Source of the DNA: Fusobacterium_C necrophorum_A
GTDB lineage: Bacteria; Fusobacteriota; Fusobacteriia; Fusobacteriales; Fusobacteriaceae
DNA: 64,000 bases
Assembly: GCF_004134945.1 (NCBI RefSeq)
Contig: NZ_SBAP01000001.1
Span: 83,401-147,400, forward strand
Direction of reading: 5' to 3'
Shown here piece by piece: positions 52,851 through 62,149 of the stretch. The notes below the pieces were generated by a model. It was not told the origin of the DNA. It ran no database searches and saw only the letters and a list, made by a program, of their open reading frames with translations. How positions within the stretch are numbered: position 1 is the first letter of the stretch; the number at the start of each line of letters is the position of its first letter. The position numbers were made by a program, and so were the translations under genes.

Positions 52851-54608
52851 TTATTTTTTTGTATAAGTATTAAATTCTCTGATAGCTCTTGGTAGAAGCA
52901 TTTGATGGAAAGCACAAATTGCTTTCGGATTTTGATATACAGAGTTTACAAAGGCAATCATGTAAGCTCTAATATCATAAAGATTTACAATTTCATCTAC
53001 CATTCCTGTTTTTGCACAATATTCCGGAGTAGATTTTTCTTTGTATTCATTGATTAGTTTATTCATTTTTTCAATAGTTGGAGTTAAATCTTTTCCGGCT
53101 TTTTTATCTTTCACCAATCTTCTTGAATACATTGCAGTTGCCGCCGTTTCTCCATTCATTACGTTAATTTCTGTTGCCGCCGTTCCTAAAGAGAAAGCAT
53201 TGGTATCATTTCCTTGAGGTCCTCCTAATACATAGTGAGCCGCTGCGGTTCCTTTTCTTAAAGTCACTTCCATTTGAGGAACTTTTGAATTTTGAATAGA
53301 GTAGATTAAAGATTGTCCCAATCCTAATAATTCTGCTTTTTCCGCATCATTTCCCACGTCAATTCCGGTAGTATCTTGTAGCCAAACGATAGGCAATTTA
53401 TCTCGTGAGCAAAGAGTAACAAATTCATTCATTTTTACAAGCCCTTGTCGATACAATTTTCCACCGATTCCAATTGCATTTTCTTTGTATTCAGGATATT
53501 TCATCAATAATCCTTGGAAGTTTGCAACAATTCCTACCAACAATCCGTCAACTTTTGCAAGTCCGGTTACAATTTCCGGTCCATATCCTTTTTTGTATTC
53601 GCTAAATTCACTGTTGTCCACTAATCTTCCTATAATATCATAAATATTATACACTTTCTTTTGATTCATCGGTAAAATAGAATATAAATCATTTGGATCC
53701 AAAGCCGGTTCCATCGGTTCATCCACTCGGAAAAATTCTAAGTTATAAGATGGTAAACAATCCATATAATATCGAATCGCATCTAAAACTCCAACTTCTT
53801 CTGCATATACTTCTCGGAAGAATCCTGTTTGATCATAGTGAATGGAAACCGTTCCCGGAACATCTACCCCTTTTGCCTTTGCAGTTGCTTCAATAATTTG
53901 TTCCGCTCCCTCTTGATCAATGTATCCTTTCGGATTCATTCCTCCTACAATTCCTGCTCCTCCTACTGCCATATTGGCATCTTTATGAGCAATTAAGATA
54001 GTAGGACTGATACTATGATATCCTCCTCCTGCAGGGTTGGTTCCATAAATTCCAACAATAACCGGAATTCCGGCTTGTTGCAAGTCCGCATTTCGATAGA
54101 AAGGAGTTCCCCCTCCTCTTCTATTGGCATATACTTTCTCTTGTTCGTCCAATTTTACCCCACTACAGTTTAAAATGTATACCAAAGGAATTCCTAAACA
54201 TTTCGCAGTATCGGAAGCTCTTAATAAGTTATCCGATTGTCCCGGTACCCAAGCTCCTACGATTTTTTTATTGTCAGATGCTACAATCATAGCCCATTTT
54301 CCATTGATTCTTCCCAATCCTTTCACAATTCCTGTCGCAGTTTCAAAATCTTCCGGATTGTAAAGACTATTTAATGGACACCAAGTTCCTTCATCTATTA
54401 ATTCTGCAATTCTTTGTAAAGCTGTTAATTGTCCTTTTTCTGCAATTTTTTCATCAGGAGTTCCTGCTGCATGAACTTCCTCTATCAACTTCGCAATTTT
54501 ATCCTCTACTTCTCTTACTTGTTGTTCATTTTGCTCGTCAATTCTTGTTAATTCCTTTCCAATTTGTTCCATATTTTGGAAATAATTAGGCATTGAATAG
54601 TTTCCCAT
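52851..54608 (-). CDS. gcdA: Glutaconyl-CoA decarboxylase, alpha (carboxyltransferase) subunit
   Basis: 585 residues. Carboxyltransferase fold with AEKGQLTALQRIAELIDEGT, GAWVPGQSDNLLRASDTAKC, the oxyanion region GIYGTNPAGGGYH and WLQDTTGIDVGNDAEKAELL. It moves CO2 from glutaconyl-CoA to biotin on GcdC, giving crotonyl-CoA. No signal peptide; binds to the membrane complex through GcdC/GcdD. Confidence 0.95.
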   Translation of the reverse strand: MGNYSMPNYFQNMEQIGKELTRIDEQNEQQVREVEDKIAKLIEEVHAAGTPDEKIAEKGQLTALQRIAELIDEGTWCPLNSLYNPEDFETATGIVKGLGRINGKWAMIVASDNKKIVGAWVPGQSDNLLRASDTAKCLGIPLVYILNCSGVKLDEQEKVYANRRGGGTPFYRNADLQQAGIPVIVGIYGTNPAGGGYHSISPTILIAHKDANMAVGGAGIVGGMNPKGYIDQEGAEQIIEATAKAKGVDVPGTVSIHYDQTGFFREVYAEEVGVLDAIRYYMDCLPSYNLEFFRVDEPMEPALDPNDLYSILPMNQKKVYNIYDIIGRLVDNSEFSEYKKGYGPEIVTGLAKVDGLLVGIVANFQGLLMKYPEYKENAIGIGGKLYRQGLVKMNEFVTLCSRDKLPIVWLQDTTGIDVGNDAEKAELLGLGQSLIYSIQNSKVPQMEVTLRKGTAAAHYVLGGPQGNDTNAFSLGTAATEINVMNGETAATAMYSRRLVKDKKAGKDLTPTIEKMNKLINEYKEKSTPEYCAKTGMVDEIVNLYDIRAYMIAFVNSVYQNPKAICAFHQMLLPRAIREFNTYTKK

Positions 54609-54628
54609 GTATGCTCTCCTCTCGTTTT

Positions 54629-55426
54629 TTATTCTTCTACTGGTACTTTGATAAACGCTTGTCCCGGATCAATTTCTTCCCGAATCATTTTAATGACTTC
54701 TTCGCTTGGAGCCTCTAATAAGACAGCTCTGGAAGTATCAATTTCAAATCCGGTATTTTCAATAATATCTTCAATGGACGAACTTGGATAGTATCCGGCT
54801 AGATACATTCTCTTCGTTTTTTCATCAAATCGTAATACTCCTCTATCCGTTACAACTGCAATCGGTCCTCTATTCCCGGGAAGTCCTAATTTTTCTCTTC
54901 CTCCGGGTCCATCTCCCCATCCTACACTTGTCACATAGTCAACTTGATCAATAAATCTTCTCTTTTCATGTTGCATCATGATGACAGTGTTAGAATACGT
55001 TGCAATGGCATTTGCTCCTCCGGAGCCTGTAAATCTTGTTTTTGGATGATGATAATCCCCGATACAAGTAGAGTTTACGTTTCCATAAGGGTCGATTTGT
55101 GCTCCTCCAATAAAAGCAATCATTCTATCATTATTATTCAATAATTCATTTGCTTCGAATCCGATGAAACGAATATTTGGCCATTGTACTCCACAATGAG
55201 CCATTAATCTACAGTCTCCAACACTTCTCGGCACTTCAATTGGACTACAATCCATAAGTCCGCTTTCCACAATCAGTTTACAGTTTGGAGCAAAAATTCT
55301 TTTTGCTAAAGAAGCTCCAATCAAAGGAAGTCCTGTTCCTACGATTACGATTTGTCCATCTGTAATTTCTTTTGCAATAGTAATTGCCTGCATTTCTTTA
55401 TTGGTATAATTTTTATAATTTGCCAT
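54629..55426 (-). CDS. gctB: Glutaconate CoA-transferase, subunit B
   Basis: 265 residues. The active-site glutamate is E54 in LIVESGLMDCSP, the same number as in the Acidaminococcus enzyme. GGAQIDPYGNVNSTCIGDY and GSGGANAIATYSNTVIMMQH are typical. With GctA it transfers CoA from acetyl-CoA to (R)-2-hydroxyglutarate. It follows gctA with a 1-nt gap. Confidence 0.95.
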   Translation of the reverse strand: MANYKNYTNKEMQAITIAKEITDGQIVIVGTGLPLIGASLAKRIFAPNCKLIVESGLMDCSPIEVPRSVGDCRLMAHCGVQWPNIRFIGFEANELLNNNDRMIAFIGGAQIDPYGNVNSTCIGDYHHPKTRFTGSGGANAIATYSNTVIMMQHEKRRFIDQVDYVTSVGWGDGPGGREKLGLPGNRGPIAVVTDRGVLRFDEKTKRMYLAGYYPSSSIEDIIENTGFEIDTSRAVLLEAPSEEVIKMIREEIDPGQAFIKVPVEE

Positions 55427-55427
55427 T

Positions 55428-56393
55428 TTATTTTGCCTCCTTCACTAATTTCGCAGCATATCCGAATCCTGGTACAACTCGTAATTTTGCTAATCTACTA
55501 GCTCCGACTTTATCGATATATTCCTCATTATCTTTAATGTTATATACCCATTCTTGTAGGAAGGCTTTGAAATCTTCTTCTGTTTTTGTCACTTTGTCAT
55601 ACATTTTATAAAAATCTGCATCATAGTCATAATAGTTATAACATTGAGATGGATGTGCTCCAAACGGTGCATGAACCACCGCATCTACACAAAATTGCGG
55701 AATGGAATTCTTACTTGGATCTTTTCTGATTTCTTCTTCCGTTACTAATTCTTCACAAGTTACAATACAATGTTTTGCCGCAATGGCAATATCAATATCA
55801 TGGAATTCATCCCCTTCGATAGAACAAGTTCCATTGATAGATGCTTTTTGAACATGAATCAGTGCCACATCCAATCTAGGAACCGGAACTGCTACTACTT
55901 TTTCTCCCGGAACCAAAGGATTTTCGATTTCCACTAATTTGTCATTTGGCAGTTTAGGATCTTTTTCTCTTACTTCTTTGCTAATTCCCCATTTATTCAC
56001 AAGGTCAGATCCTTGCATCAATTTTACCGGTAAAAACGGTAATCCTAACGAAGAAGCATGAAGCATATACATAATGACATCTTGAGAATAATCTTCCAAA
56101 TTCATTTTTCCAACTTTTTCGACTTCATGTCGGAATCTTCTACATACATTTGTATACCCTGAGTTTGCAATATAACAGTTGATGAAGTTTCTTACTCTTC
56201 CCTCTCCAATCAACATATCCCAATCTCCACCTGCCGGACCGGAATATCCTGTAAAATCTCCCAATCCTTGTCTTAAAATTTCATATACTGCCGCATATGG
56301 TTTTCTGTTTGTTGTAAAACCACCGATACAGATACTATCTCCTGATTTTACATAAGTTTTGATTGCGTCATGCAATGACATTACTTTACTCAC
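55428..56393 (-). CDS. gctA: Glutaconate CoA-transferase, subunit A
   Basis: 321 residues. VMSLHDAIKTYVKSGDSICI, GGFTTNRKPYAAVYEILRQG, GAHPSQCYNYYDYDADFYK and the LIHVQKASINGTCSIEGDE block fit GctA. Partner of GctB. The ribosome site is AGGAGG. A 57-nt gap separates it from gcdB. Confidence 0.95.
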   Translation of the reverse strand: MSKVMSLHDAIKTYVKSGDSICIGGFTTNRKPYAAVYEILRQGLGDFTGYSGPAGGDWDMLIGEGRVRNFINCYIANSGYTNVCRRFRHEVEKVGKMNLEDYSQDVIMYMLHASSLGLPFLPVKLMQGSDLVNKWGISKEVREKDPKLPNDKLVEIENPLVPGEKVVAVPVPRLDVALIHVQKASINGTCSIEGDEFHDIDIAIAAKHCIVTCEELVTEEEIRKDPSKNSIPQFCVDAVVHAPFGAHPSQCYNYYDYDADFYKMYDKVTKTEEDFKAFLQEWVYNIKDNEEYIDKVGASRLAKLRVVPGFGYAAKLVKEAK

Positions 56394-56450
56394 AGTAATC
56401 TCCTCCTAAATTTTTATTCATTTTATGATTTCAATGCTATTATGTACGAA

Positions 56451-57593
56451 CTATCTTCCAAAAATTAACATAAAATATCCGGCAGCTACTGCTGATCCAA
56501 TCACTCCCGCTACATTCGGTCCCATGGCATGCATCAATAAGAAGTTCGTTGGATTTTCGGAAGCTCCTACCGTTTGAGCAACTCTGGCAGCCATCGGTAC
56601 TGCCGATACTCCTGCCGATCCAATCAATGGATTAATTTTTCCACCGGTCACAAAATATAATAATTTTCCTAATAAAATTCCTCCTACTGTTGACATACAG
56701 AAAGCAAACAATCCCATAAAAATAATAGCAATCGTTTCTAAACGCAAGAACAATTCCCCGTTCGCTGTTGCTCCCACTGTAACTCCCAACATAATGGTTA
56801 CAATGTTAATCAAAGCATTTTGTGCAGTATCTGATAATCTTTGAACTACCCCTGATTCTTTAAAAATATTTCCTAACATTAACATTCCCAATAAAGGTGC
56901 TACAGAAGGTAATAACAAAGTGGTAAATAAAACAGTTCCAACCGGAAAAACAATTTTTTCTATCTTACTGATTTTTCTCAATTGTTTCATTTTGACCGCT
57001 CGTTCTTTTTTGGTTGTCAATAATTTCATAATAGGGGGTTGAATCAAAGGAATCAATGCCATATAAGAATACGCTGCAACGGCAATCGGTGCCAGAAGTT
57101 CCGGTGCCAAATTATTTGCCAAGTAAATAGATGTCGGTCCGTCTGCCCCTCCAATAATAGCAATTGCTGCAGCTTGTTTTGCTGAGAAAAATGGCAATGA
57201 GTTTGCAAACATAAAGGTCACATAGATTCCAAATTGTGCTGCCGCTCCCAATAACAAACTGATAGGATTTGCAATCAAAGGTCCAAAATCCGTCATTGCC
57301 CCAATTCCCATAAAAATTAAACAAGGGAATAAATTACTTTTGATACCATTATAAATAATTCGTAAAACTCCGGAAGCATACCAAGGATCTGCCTCCTTCA
57401 TCAAATCCGCCAAAGGTAAATTGGTTAAGAAAACTCCAAATGCAATGGGTAATAACAATAGAGGTTCAAACTGTTTTACAATGGCTAAATAAATTAAAAT
57501 AAATGAGATGACAAACATAACTAAGCTTTGCCATGTCAATGCGACAAAACCGGATTTTGCCATCATAATTTCTAAAATTTTAATGAATTCCAT
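56451..57593 (-). CDS. gcdB: Glutaconyl-CoA decarboxylase, beta subunit (Na+ pump)
   Basis: 380 residues, 9-11 membrane helices. OadB/GcdB/MmdB family with GIGAMTDFGPLIANP, the Asp-containing GGADGPTSIYLANNL needed for Na+ transport and decarboxylation, and NPLIGSAGVSAVPMAARVAQ near the C-terminus. It couples decarboxylation of carboxybiotin to Na+ export. It follows gcdC by 16 nt. Confidence 0.95.
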   Translation of the reverse strand: MEFIKILEIMMAKSGFVALTWQSLVMFVISFILIYLAIVKQFEPLLLLPIAFGVFLTNLPLADLMKEADPWYASGVLRIIYNGIKSNLFPCLIFMGIGAMTDFGPLIANPISLLLGAAAQFGIYVTFMFANSLPFFSAKQAAAIAIIGGADGPTSIYLANNLAPELLAPIAVAAYSYMALIPLIQPPIMKLLTTKKERAVKMKQLRKISKIEKIVFPVGTVLFTTLLLPSVAPLLGMLMLGNIFKESGVVQRLSDTAQNALINIVTIMLGVTVGATANGELFLRLETIAIIFMGLFAFCMSTVGGILLGKLLYFVTGGKINPLIGSAGVSAVPMAARVAQTVGASENPTNFLLMHAMGPNVAGVIGSAVAAGYFMLIFGR

Positions 57594-57609
57594 TTCTTCC
57601 TCCTAAAAA

Positions 57610-58026
57610 TTATTGAATTTCTACCAACACTGCATCTGTATCAACGTTATCTCCTTTTTTCACTTTAATTGCTGTTACTTTCCCTGCAAATTCAGAAACA
57701 ATTTCATTTTCCATTTTCATAGCTTCTAAAATAACAATGGTTTGTCCCACAGTGACAGTATCTCCTTCTTTCACTTTTAAATCCAAGATAACTCCCGGCA
57801 TAGGACTAACAACTGCATTTGCTGTTCCTGAGCTTGTCGTTGCTGCCGGAGCTGCAACAGGAGCTGCTTTTACTTCTTCCACAGCCGGTGCCGGCTTTTG
57901 AACCGGTATTGATGTTCTTTCTCCTCTTTCCATTGGTCTTCTAGATAAAGATCCCGCTGATCTTCGGTCTGCTCTTTCTACTTCAACTTCAAATTTTTCT
58001 CCATTTACTGTTACAACATACTTCAT
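57610..58026 (-). CDS. gcdC: Glutaconyl-CoA decarboxylase, gamma (biotin carrier) subunit
   Basis: 138 residues. An N-terminal association region, a Pro/Ala-rich linker (about 40-70) and a biotinyl domain with the target lysine K104 in EAMKMENE. The linker is much shorter than in Acidaminococcus GcdC. It carries CO2 between GcdA and GcdB and needs BirA, encoded about 10 kb downstream. Confidence 0.95.
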   Translation of the reverse strand: MKYVVTVNGEKFEVEVERADRRSAGSLSRRPMERGERTSIPVQKPAPAVEEVKAAPVAAPAATTSSGTANAVVSPMPGVILDLKVKEGDTVTVGQTIVILEAMKMENEIVSEFAGKVTAIKVKKGDNVDTDAVLVEIQ

Positions 58027-58068
58027 AATTTTAATTCTCCTTTCATGTCTTATCTGTTTTTGATTTTT

Positions 58069-58374
58069 TTACATTTTTTGAATGTTGGTTATTACGAATC
58101 TGTCTACCGGTTCTCTTCTCTCTTCACTAATTGCGGCGGTAATCACTGCAATTTTTAAAGCTTCATTCTTATCTTTCTTCGGTGCTTCTGTCACTTTTGC
58201 AGTCATTTTTACTTCCGACTCTTTCACCAAAAGAGTCTTTTCCAAAGCAGCAATCACTTTTGATACGACAGTAACAAAAATCGCCAAAAAGACCAATGAC
58301 AAAAAAACAATAGATATTCCTAGAAGTGATGTAAGCAAGCTTTCTAAAAATCCAATGTACTCTGTTGTAATCAT
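58069..58374 (-). CDS. gcdD: Glutaconyl-CoA decarboxylase, delta subunit (OadG-like)
   Basis: 101 residues with one membrane helix (LLGISIVFLSLVFLAIFVTVV, about 17-37) and a cytoplasmic tail (EALKIAVITAAISEERREP), the OadG_beta/GcdD layout. It anchors and assembles the decarboxylase. GGAGG lies 7 nt before the ATG; the PRD-type regulator gene ends 14 nt upstream. Confidence 0.9.
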   Translation of the reverse strand: MITTEYIGFLESLLTSLLGISIVFLSLVFLAIFVTVVSKVIAALEKTLLVKESEVKMTAKVTEAPKKDKNEALKIAVITAAISEERREPVDRFVITNIQKM

Positions 58375-58388
58375 TCTCCTTCCTCCTT

Positions 58389-60374
58389 TTATTTTTTTCT
58401 TAGCATTTTTTTCAATGTATCCTCAAAATTTTCCTCCTCAAAGAAATCATTCAATTGAAAAAGTAAATTTTGATCTTCCGCATCCCCTTTTGGAGCAAAG
58501 CATACAAAGTATTCTATTTTTTTCTCTCTTACTATTAAAGGGGTCTCTACATGTACAATCGAAAATCCTGTATGATATACATTTTCTTTCGGTTCCGTAT
58601 AAAATAAAGCACTGTTCTCATTCAAAAGAAACATAAGTCCGTCTTCTTCCAAACGGTTTAGCATATCTTCCATATAAGCTTTTTTGATGTATTTATGCTT
58701 CCATAATATTTCCGTGGCAGCCTTCACCGCTTCTTTCCAATCAAATACATCAAGTTCTATAATTTGATATTTTTGAATGACCAAATTCTCCTTCATTTCT
58801 TGAGCTTTCTCGTCTACAACAATAGTTGGAAAACTTTGTAACAAATCTTCTCTTAGTTTGAAGGCATTGCATTTTTGTATCTCTACATTTCTTTCAATGA
58901 CATTCATCAAAGCATCCAAAGAAATATGTTTATCTTGAGGAGGAAGTTCGAATTCCTCCAGATGATTTCGATCTGATTCCGTTAAAATAGGGCTTACCCT
59001 ACAAAAAGGAATTTTCAAATTCATTTGAGATAAATCGGAGGTCGTGATAATCAAATCCACTTTTTCCTGAAAGTCATCCAATTGCTTCATGGAAATCACA
59101 TGGGCAATCTCCACTAAGAATTCTTCCTCCAATCTGGCTAATAAAAAGTTAATCAAATTTCTTTTGTAAGAAGATACCACCAAAATTCTCTTTGCCTGTC
59201 GAATTCGATTTCGTAAAGCCACCTGAAAAATAGGAACCAAAAAGCCGATTTCATTATCAGAAACTTCCAAGCCTAATAAAGTTTCAAAGCTTTGGAAAGC
59301 TTTTTTCAAATAAAAGAAAGTGTCACCATAGATGGATTTGACTTCTTTTAAAACGGTATTTTTTAATTCAATCTGTTTTGAGCTGCGATAAATTAAAGGT
59401 TTAATATAGTATAAAATATCGTCCAACAATTTTTTATTTTTGACAAGCTGCACTTTCTTGAGAGATTCGAACTCTTTGATTAAGCGATACACTCCCAATT
59501 CTATTTCAATCCAATTCCGATGTCTTGCAAAAATTTCTTTTTCATCACAGGAAATTCGAAGTAAGTAATCAGTTAAGAAGTAAATGTTTAATTCCGACAG
59601 TTCCGGAAATACTTTTCGCAAGGTTTTAAATTCTTTTGTTTCTTTCAATACTTTTTTATTTAGCACTTCCAAGTCTTCAGAATTCAGCTTCCGAAGTTTT
59701 AAGACAGAAATCAACAAAATCAATAAGTTTAAGGTTTCGTCCGTATAAGGTAAATCGATACCTTTAATTTTTTGGTAACTATCTTCCAAAACGGAACAAT
59801 ACATTTTAGTTAAAATTTCATAGACTATTTTTTCAAAATAATTGCTCCGCTTAAAAGAAATTGCCTTTCTTCCCTCATCAAAAGTCACATAATTATATAA
59901 GAAGATGGATAGGTAATAAATCAAGTCGTTATTTTTATATTGAACCCTATATTTTTTATTGGAATATTGTTCTAAATGAATTCCCACTTTTTTTAATTTT
60001 TCCGTCAAAATTTTAATATCTGCACGCAAAGTGGATTTGCTCATTTGCAAACTATCTGCAATCTCTTCGATTTGAAATTCGTCTTCCTGTAAAATAGTTT
60101 CAATAATCAGGAGATCCATTCTTTCTTTTTGCTCATACACATAGTTTTGCACATTCAATCCTTTAATCAGGGAAGCAATATCATTTTCATCCAAAAGACA
60201 GTATATTTTTCTTTTTTTAATAAAAATCTTCTCTTGCCCCAAATTTTCATTTAATTCTTGAATCTTATAACGAATATTTCTTTCCGTTTGATTGAAGATG
60301 TCGGCAACCCTTTTTAAATCATCTTCTTTCTTTAATTCTTTTAAAATTTCAAAATGCTTTGTATTTAGTGCCAA
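58389..60374 (-). CDS. BglG/MtlR-type PRD transcriptional regulator
   Basis: About 661 residues. Two HTH segments (LKRVADIFNQTERNIRYKIQ; IEEIADSLQMSKSTLRADIK), two divergent PRD-like regions, an EIIB-like stretch (RILVVSSYKRNLINFL) and a C-terminal EIIA-like domain (EAVKAATEILWKHKYIKKAY ... FSIVHVETPLIV, His kept). PRD2 reads NEIGFLVPIFQVAL, without the His normally phosphorylated by HPr. It is directly upstream of gcdD in the same direction, so it likely controls the glutamate genes, although no PTS genes are near. TTG start at 60374, 6 nt after GGGGGA. Confidence 0.85.
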   Translation of the reverse strand: MALNTKHFEILKELKKEDDLKRVADIFNQTERNIRYKIQELNENLGQEKIFIKKRKIYCLLDENDIASLIKGLNVQNYVYEQKERMDLLIIETILQEDEFQIEEIADSLQMSKSTLRADIKILTEKLKKVGIHLEQYSNKKYRVQYKNNDLIYYLSIFLYNYVTFDEGRKAISFKRSNYFEKIVYEILTKMYCSVLEDSYQKIKGIDLPYTDETLNLLILLISVLKLRKLNSEDLEVLNKKVLKETKEFKTLRKVFPELSELNIYFLTDYLLRISCDEKEIFARHRNWIEIELGVYRLIKEFESLKKVQLVKNKKLLDDILYYIKPLIYRSSKQIELKNTVLKEVKSIYGDTFFYLKKAFQSFETLLGLEVSDNEIGFLVPIFQVALRNRIRQAKRILVVSSYKRNLINFLLARLEEEFLVEIAHVISMKQLDDFQEKVDLIITTSDLSQMNLKIPFCRVSPILTESDRNHLEEFELPPQDKHISLDALMNVIERNVEIQKCNAFKLREDLLQSFPTIVVDEKAQEMKENLVIQKYQIIELDVFDWKEAVKAATEILWKHKYIKKAYMEDMLNRLEEDGLMFLLNENSALFYTEPKENVYHTGFSIVHVETPLIVREKKIEYFVCFAPKGDAEDQNLLFQLNDFFEEENFEDTLKKMLRKK

Positions 60375-60406
60375 AGAAATTCCCCCAAAATAAAACAATC
60401 TTTTTC

Positions 60407-60445
60407 ATTATAGAACTTTTTCTTTTATATTTTTCTTTCATTATA
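60407..60445 (-). promoter_or_regulatory. Candidate promoter elements of the regulator-glutamate operon
   Basis: Two TATAATGAAA copies occur on the minus strand at 60407-60412 and 60440-60445 (33 bp apart), in an otherwise featureless AT-rich gap between the subtilase gene and the regulator. Neither has a good -35. Confidence 0.4.
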
Positions 60446-60545
60446 CAACGGATTTCAGAAAAATTATAGTTTTAATTTTTTCATTTTTTTGTGAAATTTT
60501 TAAGAGAAAAATATTTTTTTCACTTTTTCAAAAACATATCTTTTT

Positions 60546-62054
60546 TTATTTTTTCCAAATAAGGCAGTATCGTAATTTTTTTCTTTCCTCTTCAAAACAG
60601 GACTGTTTTTTCCTTTTTAAAATAACGATTTCCACTTCTCCCTTTTCTTCTTCCATAGCAATTTCTATTTTTTTCAAAGAAGAAAAAGCTTCAAAAGTTC
60701 CCAATGTATTATAAAAACTGATGTCTTGTCCTCTATAAAACAGCCTCCAAGATATATCCCCCAAGATATATCCATTCTCCTGGTGATAATCCAACACAAC
60801 GTCCGAAACAAGAGTGGCTAAGATCTTATGCCCTGAAAATCGGAAAGAAAATCTCTCTTCTCCATGCAACAAGCTCGCTTCCTTTACAATGGAATTTTGA
60901 TATTCTTTGTAGATTTCTTCAGAAGAGGCGGAACAACCATAGCCTAAAGAATATTTTTCATAGCCCGTTGCAGCTTGTATTACCATTGCTTTTAAAAATA
61001 AAGGACTTGCTTCCGGATTCCAATATAAAATATTTCCGACAATTCTGCTTATTCTGGCTGTTGCAAAACTGGTTCCGAAAGAACTGACAATCTCTCCCTC
61101 CGGGGAAAAAGAAAACACGCCCTCAATTTTATTTCTTCCTTCTACACTTCTAAGAACATCTCCTCCATACATGGCAATATCGGGTTTTTGTAAAATTTCA
61201 TGCCCCTTTCCACGCAGACTGAAACCGGACACTTTCTTCTCTTGATTACAGGAAGCTACTACCAAAGCTCTCTCCGTATCGGAACCTTGTAACATCATGC
61301 CCGCCTCTTCGGAACTTTGGATAAAATTTCCATTCCCGCAAGATTTACAAATCAAAACATCATAGTTTTCCTGCAAATAATCAAGCAAAAGTCCAAAATC
61401 GGAAATACGATTCTTTTCTATCGGAAAACGAATACTAATGGCAAGATTCCAAATCTTAATCCAGGAATGCTCCGATACCACTTTATAAATTCTCTCATAA
61501 AGTTCATCTTCCTCCAACTGATACACAGAAAAATCCGGTACCACAGCGGCATCAAAAATTCTAAGTTCCTTTCCTCCTGCCCAAGATTGTCCGGATAATA
61601 AATCTCCATATAGGAGAACCCCCGCTACAAACGTTCCATGACTCGGATATTTTTCTTCTTTGCAATAAGAGCTTCCGTCCTCGTACAAAAAATGTTCAAA
61701 CTCTGTCAAACGAGCTATTCCATTATCTAAAATTCCAATCACGGGATAGCAAGTTTCTTTTCCCGAGACTGCGAGATTTCCCCTCTCTCTATCTATTTGT
61801 TTGCTTTGAAAATTCAGAAAATATCGATGCATCCCTTGTATAAAATCAACTTCCGGATTACCGGCTATTTCTTTCTGTAATTCTTCCGAAACATCTTCTA
61901 TTTTATAAATAGAATATCCCGGAAAAAATTCCTTCCTTTGGTAGCAAACTCCTTTTTCTTCTAAAAAATGTTCCCATGTTTTTCGTTGTATTTCTCTTTC
62001 TTCCAGCTCTCGCTTTTTCAATTTTACTTTATAGTGCTTCTTAAATTTTGTCAT
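60546..62054 (-). CDS. Cytosolic S8-family serine protease (subtilase)
   Basis: 502 residues. Catalytic triad in place: Asp110 in GILDNGIA, His139 in YPSHGTFVAG and Ser about 331 in SSFGTSFATARI; the oxyanion Asn region is CKSCGNGNFIQ. There is no signal peptide (MTKFKKHYKVKLKKRELEER is strongly charged), so it is likely intracellular or uses an unrecognised export route. The last 130 residues are a beta-rich extra domain. It sits between gltS and the PRD regulator with no evident functional link and no ATPase partner. Confidence 0.88.
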   Translation of the reverse strand: MTKFKKHYKVKLKKRELEEREIQRKTWEHFLEEKGVCYQRKEFFPGYSIYKIEDVSEELQKEIAGNPEVDFIQGMHRYFLNFQSKQIDRERGNLAVSGKETCYPVIGILDNGIARLTEFEHFLYEDGSSYCKEEKYPSHGTFVAGVLLYGDLLSGQSWAGGKELRIFDAAVVPDFSVYQLEEDELYERIYKVVSEHSWIKIWNLAISIRFPIEKNRISDFGLLLDYLQENYDVLICKSCGNGNFIQSSEEAGMMLQGSDTERALVVASCNQEKKVSGFSLRGKGHEILQKPDIAMYGGDVLRSVEGRNKIEGVFSFSPEGEIVSSFGTSFATARISRIVGNILYWNPEASPLFLKAMVIQAATGYEKYSLGYGCSASSEEIYKEYQNSIVKEASLLHGEERFSFRFSGHKILATLVSDVVLDYHQENGYILGDISWRLFYRGQDISFYNTLGTFEAFSSLKKIEIAMEEEKGEVEIVILKRKKQSCFEEERKKLRYCLIWKK

Positions 62055-62065
62055 ACTTCCTCATT

Positions 62066-62110
62066 TCTTAAAAAAGAGGTGCTTTGCCTGAAAACAATAA
62101 GCAAAACACC
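62066..62110 (-). terminator. Terminator after the second gltS
   Basis: On the minus strand GGTGTTTTGC pairs with GCAAAGCACC (G-U tolerated), followed by TCTTTTTT. It separates gltS-hgdH transcription from the protease gene. Confidence 0.75.
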
Positions 62111-62149
62111 CCCCATATTTTTAGTCTTTCTTTCCTTATATATATTATC

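Noticed and set aside
58082..58636. 184-codon plus-strand ORF
   Set aside because: Overlaps gcdD and the PRD regulator antisense, with no ribosome site; shadow.
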